Shown here: positions 1-5,650 of the stretch, in pieces
Position numbering within the stretch: position 1 is the first letter of the stretch
How the letters are laid out: every line of letters starts with the position of its first letter
DNA from: JBFKPQ01 sp041628225
GTDB taxonomy: Bacteria; Actinomycetota; Acidimicrobiia; Spongiisociales; JAENVV01
Direction of reading: 5' to 3'
NCBI GenBank assembly: GCA_041628225.1
Contig: JBFKPQ010000126.1
Span: 1-6,865, forward strand
DNA length: 6,865 nt
Notes under the pieces: generated by a model
Told to the model about the DNA's origin: nothing
Database searches by the model: none
Seen by the model: the letters and a program-made list of their open reading frames with translations, nothing else
Made by a program: the position numbers and the translations under genes

Positions 1-258
1 CACCTGCGCGGGTTCAAGAACCCCAATCGTGACCCGTTCACCGTGGTGAACGTCGAGGCGCTCAACGCTTTCGCAGCAGGCACCACCGTGACGCCCGATG
101 CGCTACGGTCGGCCGGTCTCGTCAAGAAGAAGGGCCGGGTCAAGGTCCTCGGCGAAGGCGACCTGTCCACGTCGCTGACCGTCCAGGTGCACGCCTGCTC
201 GGCGTCCGCCCGAGAGAAGATCGAAGCCGCCGGCGGAACCGTCTCCGTCCTGGACTGA
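1..258 (+). CDS. rplO: 50S ribosomal protein L15 (uL15), C-terminal part
   Basis: The reading frame is open from base 1 and ends at TGA 256-258, so the 5' part of the gene lies outside the window. The 85 visible residues carry the C-terminal uL15 signature: VVNVEAL near the beginning, then VTPDALRSAGLVKKKGRVKVLGEGDL, and the closing LTVQVHACSASAREKIEAAGG segment. The usual family length is about 145-150 residues, so somewhat more than half is visible. uL15 is a late-assembling protein of the large ribosomal subunit that binds 23S rRNA. It lies 37 bases upstream of secY, the classic end of the spc operon, and is probably co-transcribed with it. A GTG at position 43 is internal to the conserved domain and is not the start. 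Confidence 0.96.
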   Translation, partial: HLRGFKNPNRDPFTVVNVEALNAFAAGTTVTPDALRSAGLVKKKGRVKVLGEGDLSTSLTVQVHACSASAREKIEAAGGTVSVLD

Positions 259-295
259 CCGACGACCCGCAACGACCGAGAGGCTGACCGAACCC

Positions 296-1612
296 ATGCT
301 CGCTGTCTACCGACACATGTTCACCATTCCGGACCTGCGCCGGAAGATCCTGTTCACTTTGATGGTGTTCGCCGTGTACCGACTCGGCACGTCCATCCCG
401 GTGCCCTACACGGATCTCGAGGCGCTGCAGGAGATCGATCGGCTTTCGACGGAGGCCGGCATCTTCGGATTGCTGAACCTGTTCTCGGGTGGCGGCCTCG
501 AAGGCTTTTCGGTGTTCTCGCTTGGCATCCTGCCGTACATCACGGCGAGCATCATCATGCAGTTGCTGGCCGTCGTCATCCCCCGCCTGCAACGGCTGCA
601 AGAAGAAGGCCAGTCGGGCCAGCGGGTGATCACCCAGTGGACCCGTTATCTGACCGTCATTCTGGCGCTCCTGCAGTCGACGACGTTCAGCTTCCTATTC
701 TCCCGAGGCACACTCACGCCGGGCGGGATCATCCTCATCCCGGAGTACACACCTCCGAAGGCGGCACTCATCGTGCTCACCATGACTGCCGGCACGGCGT
801 TCATCATGTGGCTCGGTGAGCAGATCACGGCCAAGGGCGTCGGGAACGGCATGTCCCTGATCATCTTCATCAGCATTCTGAGCCAGCTGCCCGGTCAGTT
901 CGGCCAGATCTACGCCCAGACCGCGCTTGTCGACCGGTGGGGCCGGTTCATCTCGATGATGCTCATCTTCCTGATCATGACGGTCACGATCATCTACGTC
1001 GATCAGGGCCAGCGACGCATACCGATTCAGTTCGCCAAACGGGTGCGGGGCCGCCGCGTGTACGGCGGTACCTCGACGTACATTCCGCTGAAGGTCAACA
1101 CGGCCGGGGTGATCCCCGTGATCTTCGCGACGTCGGTGCTCACGTTCCCCGCGCTCCTGGTCACCCTCATCCCGGCCCAAGAAAACCGGTTCGTGATCTC
1201 GATGCGCTCGTGGGTCGACGAGAACCTGGGCCTCAGCGGTGGAACGACGTGGACCTACATCTTCGTGCTGTTCGGCCTCATCGTGTTCTTCACCTACTTC
1301 TACACGGCCATCCAGTTCGACCCGACCAAGCAGGCCGACTCACTCCAACGCCAAGGCGGATTCATCCCCGGCGTCCGTCCTGGCACGGCCACCGAGCGGC
1401 ACCTGGAGCACATCCTCAACCGGATCACGCTGCCCGGTGCGATGTTCCTCGGCATCATCACCGTGCTGCCGTCGCTGGCCGGCGTGTTCTGGGGCATCTT
1501 CGTGGCGTTCTCCGGCGTCTCGCTGCTCATCGTGGTCGGCGTGGCGCTCGAGACGATGAAGCAGATCGAGAGCCAGCTCACGATGCGGAACTACGAGGGA
1601 TTCCTCACTTGA
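296..1612 (+). CDS. secY: Protein translocase channel subunit SecY
   Basis: SecY is the pore of the SecYEG translocon in the cytoplasmic membrane; it exports preproteins with SecA and inserts membrane proteins. The 438 residues match the family length and show about ten hydrophobic segments. Visible landmarks are DLRRKILFTL at residues 13-22, leading into TM1; the plug and TM2 region with SGGGLEGFSVFSLGILPYITASIIMQ (64-89); the cytoplasmic loop RRIPIQFAKRVRGRRVYGG (240-258) followed by STYIPLKVNTAGVIPVIFA, which contacts SecA and the ribosome; and the loop GGFIPGVRPGTATERHLEHIL (354-374). ATG 296 gives the full conserved N-terminus. The SD-like GAGAGG at 278-283 is 12 bases away, rather distant, but the next ATG (317) would remove conserved residues. 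The stop TGA overlaps the TTG start of adk. Confidence 0.98.
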   Translation: MLAVYRHMFTIPDLRRKILFTLMVFAVYRLGTSIPVPYTDLEALQEIDRLSTEAGIFGLLNLFSGGGLEGFSVFSLGILPYITASIIMQLLAVVIPRLQRLQEEGQSGQRVITQWTRYLTVILALLQSTTFSFLFSRGTLTPGGIILIPEYTPPKAALIVLTMTAGTAFIMWLGEQITAKGVGNGMSLIIFISILSQLPGQFGQIYAQTALVDRWGRFISMMLIFLIMTVTIIYVDQGQRRIPIQFAKRVRGRRVYGGTSTYIPLKVNTAGVIPVIFATSVLTFPALLVTLIPAQENRFVISMRSWVDENLGLSGGTTWTYIFVLFGLIVFFTYFYTAIQFDPTKQADSLQRQGGFIPGVRPGTATERHLEHILNRITLPGAMFLGIITVLPSLAGVFWGIFVAFSGVSLLIVVGVALETMKQIESQLTMRNYEGFLT

Positions 1613-2247
1613 GGCTCTTGTTCCTCGGGCCTCCCGGCGCCGGCAAGGGCACCCAGGCCATCCGCGTCGCCGATCGGCTCGGCGTGCCGCACATCGCCAC
1701 CGGTAACATGCTGCGCGAGGCGGTCGCCCAAGGCACCGAGTTGGGCAAGCAAGCACAGTCGATCATGGCGAGTGGAGCCCTCGTGCCCGACGAACTCGTC
1801 ATCGACATGCTCATGGAGCGCATCGGGCGGGACGACGCGGCCGACGGGTTCATCCTCGACGGATTCCCACGAACGCTGCCCCAGGCCGAAGCCCTCGATG
1901 AGGCGCTTCCGGGTGGGCTCGACGCCGCGGTGTACATCGTGGTGGCCGACGACGAGATCGTCCGTCGGATCTCGGGCCGAAGAACCTGTCCCAACCAACA
2001 CGTCTATCACGTCGACGACAATCCTCCCCAGACCGAAGGGGTGTGCGACCTCGACGGTGAGCCGCTCATCCAGCGCGAGGACGATGAGGAAGCCGTCGTA
2101 CGCAACCGGCTCGCCGTCTACCGGCGCGACACCGAGCCGCTCGTGACCTACTACCGCTCGTCCGGCCTCCCCGTCCACGACATCGAAGGCGTCGGCGACC
2201 TCGACGACATCGAACAGTCGATCCGGACCGCCCTCCGCAGTTCATGA
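1609..2247 (+). CDS. adk: Adenylate kinase
   Basis: Adenylate kinase converts ATP and AMP to two ADP in the cytoplasm. The start is TTG 1609: it gives the family's usual N-terminus MRLLFLGPPGAGKGTQA, has GAGGGA at 1595-1600 eight bases upstream, and overlaps the secY stop as TTGA. The open frame extends far upstream, but only as a shadow of secY. In the 212 residues I see the P-loop GPPGAGKGT (7-15), the AMP-site TGNMLR (31-36; many relatives have Asp where this has Asn33), DGFPRT (84-89), and a long-form LID domain (about 121-160) with QREDD and VRNRL after it. The LID has C127 and C146 with D149, but the usual second cysteine is Gln130, followed by His131 in HVYH. Zinc binding is therefore possible through C127, H131, C146 and D149, but not certain. 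The stop overlaps the map start as ATGA, suggesting coupled translation. Confidence 0.97.
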   Translation: MRLLFLGPPGAGKGTQAIRVADRLGVPHIATGNMLREAVAQGTELGKQAQSIMASGALVPDELVIDMLMERIGRDDAADGFILDGFPRTLPQAEALDEALPGGLDAAVYIVVADDEIVRRISGRRTCPNQHVYHVDDNPPQTEGVCDLDGEPLIQREDDEEAVVRNRLAVYRRDTEPLVTYYRSSGLPVHDIEGVGDLDDIEQSIRTALRSS

Positions 2248-3032
2248 TCACCCTGAAGAAGCCCGAACACTTCAAGCGGATGGAAGTGGCTGGCCGCTGC
2301 GTGGCCGCCGTTCACCGCGCGGTGCGCCGTGCCGCCGCACCGGGCGTCACGACCGACGAACTCGACGCCGTGGCCGCCCGAGTGATCGCCGACCACGACT
2401 GCCGGCCCTCGTTCTTGAACTACCACGGCTTCCCGAAGCACATCTGTGCCTCGCCGAACGAGGTGATCGTGCACGGCATCCCGAGTGGTTACGAGCTGCA
2501 GGACGGCGACATCATCTCCATCGACGCCGGCGCCATCTTCGAGCGCTATCACGCAGATGCGGCCATCACCTTCGGTGTCGGCGAGATCTCGGACGAAGCC
2601 GCGCGCCTCATCGAGACCACCGAACGCGCCATGTGGGCCGGGATCGCGGCGGTGCAGGTAGGCGCCCGCATCGGCGACGTGGGAGCCGCCATCCAGGCCG
2701 TGGGCGACGAGGGTGGCTACGGCATCGTGCGGGAGTATGTCGGCCACGGCATCGGTCTGAACATGCACGAGAAGCCGAACGTCCCCAACTACGGCACACC
2801 CGGAACCGGCATGCGGTTGCGCGAGGGCATGGCGATCTGCATCGAGCCGATGTTCAACGCAGGGGGTGACGAAACCGAGCTGCTCGACGACGGCTGGACC
2901 GTCGTCACGGCGGACGGAACGTTGTCGGCCCACTGGGAGCACACCGTGGCGATCACCGACGAGGGGATCAAGGTGCTCACCGCCCAAGAAGAGGTCGGAG
3001 CTGATTTGTGGGAGGAGCAGCCCAAAGGCTAA
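2244..3032 (+). CDS. map: Type I methionine aminopeptidase
   Basis: The product removes the initiator methionine from nascent proteins in the cytoplasm using two metal ions. In the 262 residues all expected metal ligands can be placed: D94 (in SIDAGA), D105 (in HADAAITF), H168 (in GHGIGLNMHEKP), E201 (in CIEPMF) and E232 (in EHTVAI). H77 in VHGIP and H175 in MHEKP complete the usual active-site set. There is no N-terminal zinc-finger or SH3-binding extension, so this is the short bacterial class Ia form. ATG 2244 overlaps the adk stop by four bases and has no strong SD of its own, which fits translational coupling. The stop codon TAA 3030-3032 is also the first half of a candidate -10 hexamer for the downstream genes. 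In many related gene orders infA comes next; here it does not. Confidence 0.97.
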   Translation: MITLKKPEHFKRMEVAGRCVAAVHRAVRRAAAPGVTTDELDAVAARVIADHDCRPSFLNYHGFPKHICASPNEVIVHGIPSGYELQDGDIISIDAGAIFERYHADAAITFGVGEISDEAARLIETTERAMWAGIAAVQVGARIGDVGAAIQAVGDEGGYGIVREYVGHGIGLNMHEKPNVPNYGTPGTGMRLREGMAICIEPMFNAGGDETELLDDGWTVVTADGTLSAHWEHTVAITDEGIKVLTAQEEVGADLWEEQPKG

Positions 3033-3035
3033 CCT
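3006..3035 (+). promoter_or_regulatory. Candidate sigma-70-type promoter for the rpmJ-rplQ genes
   Basis: TTGTGG at 3006-3011 (three of six bases match TTGACA) is 18 bases from TAACCT at 3030-3035, which fits the actinobacterial TANNNT -10 pattern. The -10 starts with the TAA stop of map, and the -35 lies inside the end of map. A start near 3042-3044 is predicted, at the first bases of the foldable leader at 3042-3094. The same kind of hexamer, TAGCCT, lies in front of coaA in this window. The weak -35 match makes the call moderate; chance TANNNT sites are common. Confidence 0.45.
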
Positions 3036-3041
3036 TGCTCT

Positions 3042-3094
3042 TCGGTCGTGGACCGCACGTTTGTCGTGCCATTTGGCTCGCCAGGTCCACCCGA
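3042..3094 (+). promoter_or_regulatory. Candidate structured 5' leader: three-way-junction RNA fold
   Basis: The sequence can fold into a closed three-way junction. Stem P1 pairs GTGGACC (3048-3054) with GGTCCAC (3084-3090), seven perfect pairs, and can extend by TCGG (3042-3045) with CCGA (3091-3094) around a two-base bulge. P2 pairs GCACG (3055-3059) with CGTGC (3065-3069) around the loop TTTGT. A short P3 pairs TGG (3074-3076) with CCA (3081-3083) around CTCG. P2 and P3 abut P1 with no unpaired bases, and CATT links P2 to P3. The fold would begin about where the promoter predicts the transcript to start. Alpha operons in other bacteria are autoregulated by S4 through a leader RNA, so a ribosomal-protein binding site is a reasonable guess. 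I do not recognise the fold as a known family. Confidence 0.4.
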
Positions 3095-3125
3095 TCAGAG
3101 GACCGCGCGTCAGCGTTCACCACTC

Positions 3126-3188
3126 ATGTCCACGCCTCGTCGTGTGCGTGACGGACGCAAGAAACTGAAGTGTTGGAGTTGGAGATGA
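3126..3188 (+). CDS. Possible 20-codon upstream ORF overlapping rpmJ
   Basis: ATG 3126 opens a frame of 20 codons that ends at TGA 3186-3188, overlapping the rpmJ ATG (3185-3187) as ATGA, the arrangement used for coupled genes here. The peptide would be strongly basic, with RRVRDGRKKLK in the middle, and ends in CWSWR. Against it, there is no purine-rich SD at the right distance before 3126, and the last codons coincide with the TTGGAG repeats that form the rpmJ ribosome binding site. It is not recognisable as a remnant of infA. It may be a leader peptide or chance. Confidence 0.15.
   Translation: MSTPRRVRDGRKKLKCWSWR
3131..3150 (+). repeat. Small inverted repeat in the rpmJ leader
   Basis: CACGC (3131-3135) can pair with GCGTG (3146-3150) around a ten-base loop. 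An outer GTC (3128-3130) can pair with GAC (3154-3156) across a three-base bulge. It lies between the three-way junction and the rpmJ SD. No U-tract follows, so it is not a convincing intrinsic terminator. Repeats this short occur by chance in GC-rich DNA. Confidence 0.2.
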
Positions 3189-3298
3189 AGGTACGTCCTT
3201 CTGCCAAGAAAATGTGCGAGAAGTGCCGGATCATCCGGCGGCGCGGACGCGTCTGGGTGATCTGCCCGAACCCTCGCCACAAGCAGCGACAGGGGTAG
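3185..3298 (+). CDS. rpmJ: 50S ribosomal protein L36 (bL36), zinc-binding type
   Basis: This 37-residue protein is the smallest of the large ribosomal subunit and binds 23S rRNA. It begins MKVRPSAKKMCEKC and ends CPNPRHKQRQG. The zinc-ribbon ligands C11, C14, C27 and H32 are all present, so this is the zinc-containing (C+) form rather than the zinc-free paralogue some bacteria induce on zinc starvation. ATG 3185 is preceded by a tandem TTGGAG repeat (3173-3178 and 3179-3184); the first copy is six bases upstream and is the likely SD. It is the first confident gene after the 3033-3184 gap and is followed by rpsM after six bases. Confidence 0.97.
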   Translation: MKVRPSAKKMCEKCRIIRRRGRVWVICPNPRHKQRQG

Positions 3299-3304
3299 TA
3301 GTTC

Positions 3305-3682
3305 ATGGCTCGTATCGCCGGAGTAGACCTTCCGCGGGACAAGCGGCTCGAGATCGCGTTGACATACATCTACGGCATCGGTCACACCCGTTCGCTGCAG
3401 ATGATCGACGCGATCGGCCTCGACGCCGACACCAAGGTGCGTGACCTCACCGAGGACGAGGTCCTCAAGATCCGCCGCCACATCGATCAGAACTTCCGGG
3501 TGGAGGGTGACCTGCGCCGTGAGGTGTCGCAGAACATCAAGCGCAAGGTCGAGATCGGTTGTTATCAGGGCATCCGCCACCGTCGCGGTTTGCCGGTGCG
3601 CGGCCAGCGCACGCACACGAACGCCCGGACGCGCAAGGGGAAGAAAACCCCCATCGCCGGGAAGAAAAAAGTAACGAAGTAG
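3305..3682 (+). CDS. rpsM: 30S ribosomal protein S13 (uS13)
   Basis: uS13 sits in the head of the small subunit and contacts the P-site tRNA and the intersubunit bridges. The 125 residues begin MARIAGVDLPRDKRLEIALTYIYGIG, the N-terminal helix-two-turns-helix region. The central RRHIDQNFRVEGDLRREV and the basic tail from about residue 87 (CYQGIRHRRGLPVRGQRTHTNARTRKG) are classic. The length is normal. ATG 3305 has AGGGG at 3291-3295 as its SD, nine bases upstream and inside the end of rpmJ, so the two genes are tightly linked. The lysine-rich end (GKKKVTK) is typical of the family. Confidence 0.98.
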   Translation: MARIAGVDLPRDKRLEIALTYIYGIGHTRSLQMIDAIGLDADTKVRDLTEDEVLKIRRHIDQNFRVEGDLRREVSQNIKRKVEIGCYQGIRHRRGLPVRGQRTHTNARTRKGKKTPIAGKKKVTK

Positions 3683-3701
3683 CAGCCCGCGGAGGACCCA
3701 G

Positions 3702-4091
3702 GTGGCCGAACAGCAACGCAGAGTCCGTCGTCGCGAGCGCAAGAACATCGCGCACGGCGTCGCCAAGATCAAGGCGAGCTTCAACAACACGATCATCAAC
3801 ATCGCCGACCAGCAGGGCAACACGGTCGTGTGGACGTCGGGCGGTTCCGTCGGGTTCAAGGGTTCCCGCAAGTCGACGCCGTACGCCGCGCAGGTGGCTG
3901 CCGAAGAGGCGGCGCGCCGGGCCGGCGAGCACGGCATCCGCAAGCTCGACGTGATCGTGAGCGGTACCGGCTCGGGTCGGGACACGGCGGTTCGGACACT
4001 GCAGAACATGGGCATGGAGGTCACGGGCATCCGTGACGTGACGCCCATTCCGCACAACGGCTGCCGACCCAAGAAGCGGAGGAGGGGCTGA
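3702..4091 (+). CDS. rpsK: 30S ribosomal protein S11 (uS11)
   Basis: uS11 lies on the platform of the small subunit near the E site and binds 16S rRNA. The 129 residues carry the core ASFNNTIINIADQQGNTVVWTSGGSVGFKGSRKSTPYAAQ (25-64), then LDVIVSGTGSGRDTAVRTL, and the end TPIPHNGCRPKKRRRG. The Asn119-Gly120 pair corresponds to the position known in E. coli uS11 to carry isoaspartate. The start is GTG 3702, supported by a strong GGAGG at 3691-3695 six bases upstream. The gene begins 19 bases after rpsM, and its stop shares one base with the rpsD start (TGATG). Confidence 0.98.
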   Translation: MAEQQRRVRRRERKNIAHGVAKIKASFNNTIINIADQQGNTVVWTSGGSVGFKGSRKSTPYAAQVAAEEAARRAGEHGIRKLDVIVSGTGSGRDTAVRTLQNMGMEVTGIRDVTPIPHNGCRPKKRRRG

Positions 4092-4696
4092 TGGCTCGGT
4101 ACACGGGTCCCACCCACAAAGCGTGCCGGCGCGCCCAGACGCCGCTTTGTCAGACGAAGAAGTGTCCGGTCGACAAGCGTCCGTACCCTCCTGGTGAGCA
4201 CGGTCGCGGGCGTATTCGCGAGTCGGACTACCTGGTGCAGCTGCGCGAGAAACAGAAGCTCCGTTACATGTACGGCGTGTTGGAACGGCAGTTCCGCAAC
4301 TACTACGAGACCGCCAACCGCCAGACGGGCATCACCGGCGACAATCTGCTGCGCTTGCTGGAGAGCCGTCTGGACAACGTCGTGTATCGCGCCGGCATGG
4401 CCGCCACCCGGCCCCAGGCGCGCCAACTCGTCAACCACGGGCACTTCCTCGTGAACGGCAAGAAGGTCGACATTCCCTCGTATCAGGTGAAGGCCGGCGA
4501 CGTCGTGACCATGCGTGAACGCAGCCGCAACCTGTTGGTGGTGCAGCACGCCGTGGACACCGGTGACCGTTCTTCGCCCGAGTGGCTCTCGGTCAACCTC
4601 GACGACCGCACCGTCTCGGTCGTCGACCTGCCCAACCGCTCTCAGATAGATACGCCCATCCAAGAACAGCTCATCGTCGAGCTCTACTCGAAGTAG
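4091..4696 (+). CDS. rpsD: 30S ribosomal protein S4 (uS4), zinc-type N-terminus
   Basis: uS4 is a primary 16S rRNA binder that nucleates small-subunit assembly, and in several bacteria it represses its own operon by binding leader mRNA. The 201 residues start MARYTGP and include RPYPPGEHGRGR (30-41), REKQKLRYMYGVLERQFRNYY (52-72), and the S4 RNA-binding domain (about 93-155) with SRLDNVVYRAGMA, RPQARQLVNHGHFLVNG and VKAGDVV. The N-terminal metal site is altered: instead of the common C-x2-C, I see H9-x2-C12, with C20-x4-C25 after a shortened spacer, so a His-Cys3 zinc site is likely. ATG 4091 overlaps the rpsK stop and has GGAGG at 4078-4082. rpoA follows after six bases. Confidence 0.97.
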   Translation: MARYTGPTHKACRRAQTPLCQTKKCPVDKRPYPPGEHGRGRIRESDYLVQLREKQKLRYMYGVLERQFRNYYETANRQTGITGDNLLRLLESRLDNVVYRAGMAATRPQARQLVNHGHFLVNGKKVDIPSYQVKAGDVVTMRERSRNLLVVQHAVDTGDRSSPEWLSVNLDDRTVSVVDLPNRSQIDTPIQEQLIVELYSK

Positions 4697-4702
4697 GTCA
4701 CC

Positions 4703-5650
4703 GTGCTCATTGTTCAACGCCCCCACATCGAAGAAGAAACGGTTTCCGACGTTCGGTCGCGGTTCATCGTCGAGCCGCTCGAGCCCGGGTTCGGCTACAC
4801 GCTCGGCAACACGCTGCGCCGCTCGCTGCTGTCGCGGGTGCCCGGGGCGGCCGTCACCTCCATGCAGATCGAAGGCGTCGAGCACGAGTTCAGCACCGTG
4901 TCGGGCGTCGTCGAGGACGTCGTCGACATCATCCTGAACATCAAGCAGATCGTCGTGAGCATGGAGGCCAACGAGCCGCAGACGCTCTACCTGTCGGCCA
5001 AGGGTGCCGGCGACGTCACGGCCGGGCAGCTCAAACTCCCGGCCGGCGTCGAGGTCATCAACCCCGACCTCCACATCGCCACGTTGTCGTCGTCGGGCCG
5101 TCTCGAGATGGAATTGACCGTCGAGCCCGGCGTCGGCTACCGCATGGCGGCCAAGACCCCGGGCACCGACACCATCGGTGTGATCCCGATCGACGCCATC
5201 TTCTCGCCGGTGCGGAAGGTCGCCTATCGGGTCGAAGCGACGCAGGTCGGTCAGATGACCAACTTCGACCGCCTCGTGATCGACGTCGAGACCGACGGTT
5301 CGCTCAGCCCTTCCGACGCGGTGTCATCCACCGGAAAGACGTTGCGCGACCTGCTGGCGTTGTTCGCCGATCTCGGCGAGTACGAAGGCCTCGTCCCGGG
5401 CGAGATCGCCCAGCCCGAGTCCAGCTCTCCCGATCTCGAGTTGCCCATCGAGGCGCTCGACCTCTCGGAGCGGCCCCGCAACTGCCTGCGGCGTGCTCAG
5501 GTGAAGACGGTCGGCGAGCTGGTGCTCAAGACCGAAGACGATCTGCTCAACATCACGAACTTCGGCCAGAAGAGCCTCGAAGAAGTGATCGCCAAGCTCG
5601 ACGAGCTGGGCCTCAGCCTGAGCACGGGAAGCGACCGGGAGGCCGGCTGA
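4703..5650 (+). CDS. rpoA: DNA-directed RNA polymerase subunit alpha
   Basis: The alpha dimer scaffolds RNA polymerase assembly, and its C-terminal domain binds UP elements and activators. The start GTG 4703 gives MLIVQRP, the usual actinobacterial N-terminus, with a weak AGG at 4695-4697. In the 315 residues the N-terminal domain (about 1-230) shows FIVEPLEPGFGYTLGNTLRRSLLSRVPGAAVTS (21-53), which includes the dimer and beta-contact region, and HIATLSSSGRLEMEL. After a linker, the C-terminal domain (about 246-306) has R257, N260 and C261 in SERPRNCL, and G288 and K290 in NFGQKS, matching the DNA-contacting positions R265, N268, C269, G296 and K298 of E. coli. The tail after this is short, unlike the long acidic tails of mycobacterial alpha. 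The stop overlaps rplQ by one base. Confidence 0.98.
   Translation: MLIVQRPHIEEETVSDVRSRFIVEPLEPGFGYTLGNTLRRSLLSRVPGAAVTSMQIEGVEHEFSTVSGVVEDVVDIILNIKQIVVSMEANEPQTLYLSAKGAGDVTAGQLKLPAGVEVINPDLHIATLSSSGRLEMELTVEPGVGYRMAAKTPGTDTIGVIPIDAIFSPVRKVAYRVEATQVGQMTNFDRLVIDVETDGSLSPSDAVSSTGKTLRDLLALFADLGEYEGLVPGEIAQPESSSPDLELPIEALDLSERPRNCLRRAQVKTVGELVLKTEDDLLNITNFGQKSLEEVIAKLDELGLSLSTGSDREAG

Noticed and set aside
937..1608. Upstream extension of the adk frame through secY, suggesting a fused protein
   Set aside because: The extension is an H, R, P-rich shadow of secY with no family features; the conserved Adk N-terminus begins exactly at TTG 1609 with a good SD.
3055..3069. GCACG/CGTGC hairpin as an intrinsic terminator after map
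   Set aside because: The stem is short, its loop rather than its 3' side holds the T-rich bases, and no T-run follows; it fits better as an arm of the three-way junction.
3035..3151. Frame from TTG 3035 preceded by GGAGGAG at 3011-3017
   Set aside because: The spacing of 17 bases is too long for an SD, the translation resembles nothing, and it would run through the candidate structured leader. The GGAGGAG is simply part of the end of map.
3110..5074. 654-codon open frame on the - strand opposite rpsM, rpsK, rpsD and rpoA
   Set aside because: Long antisense frames are expected in GC-rich DNA opposite strongly biased genes. The translation is low-complexity (rich in V, D, L, R, H), shows no family motif, and all four + strand genes are certain.
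4582..5649. Upstream extension of the rplQ frame through rpoA
   Set aside because: The extension is an arginine-rich shadow of rpoA; L17 begins at ATG 5650 with a strong SD and the canonical MPRPPKGKRLGG.
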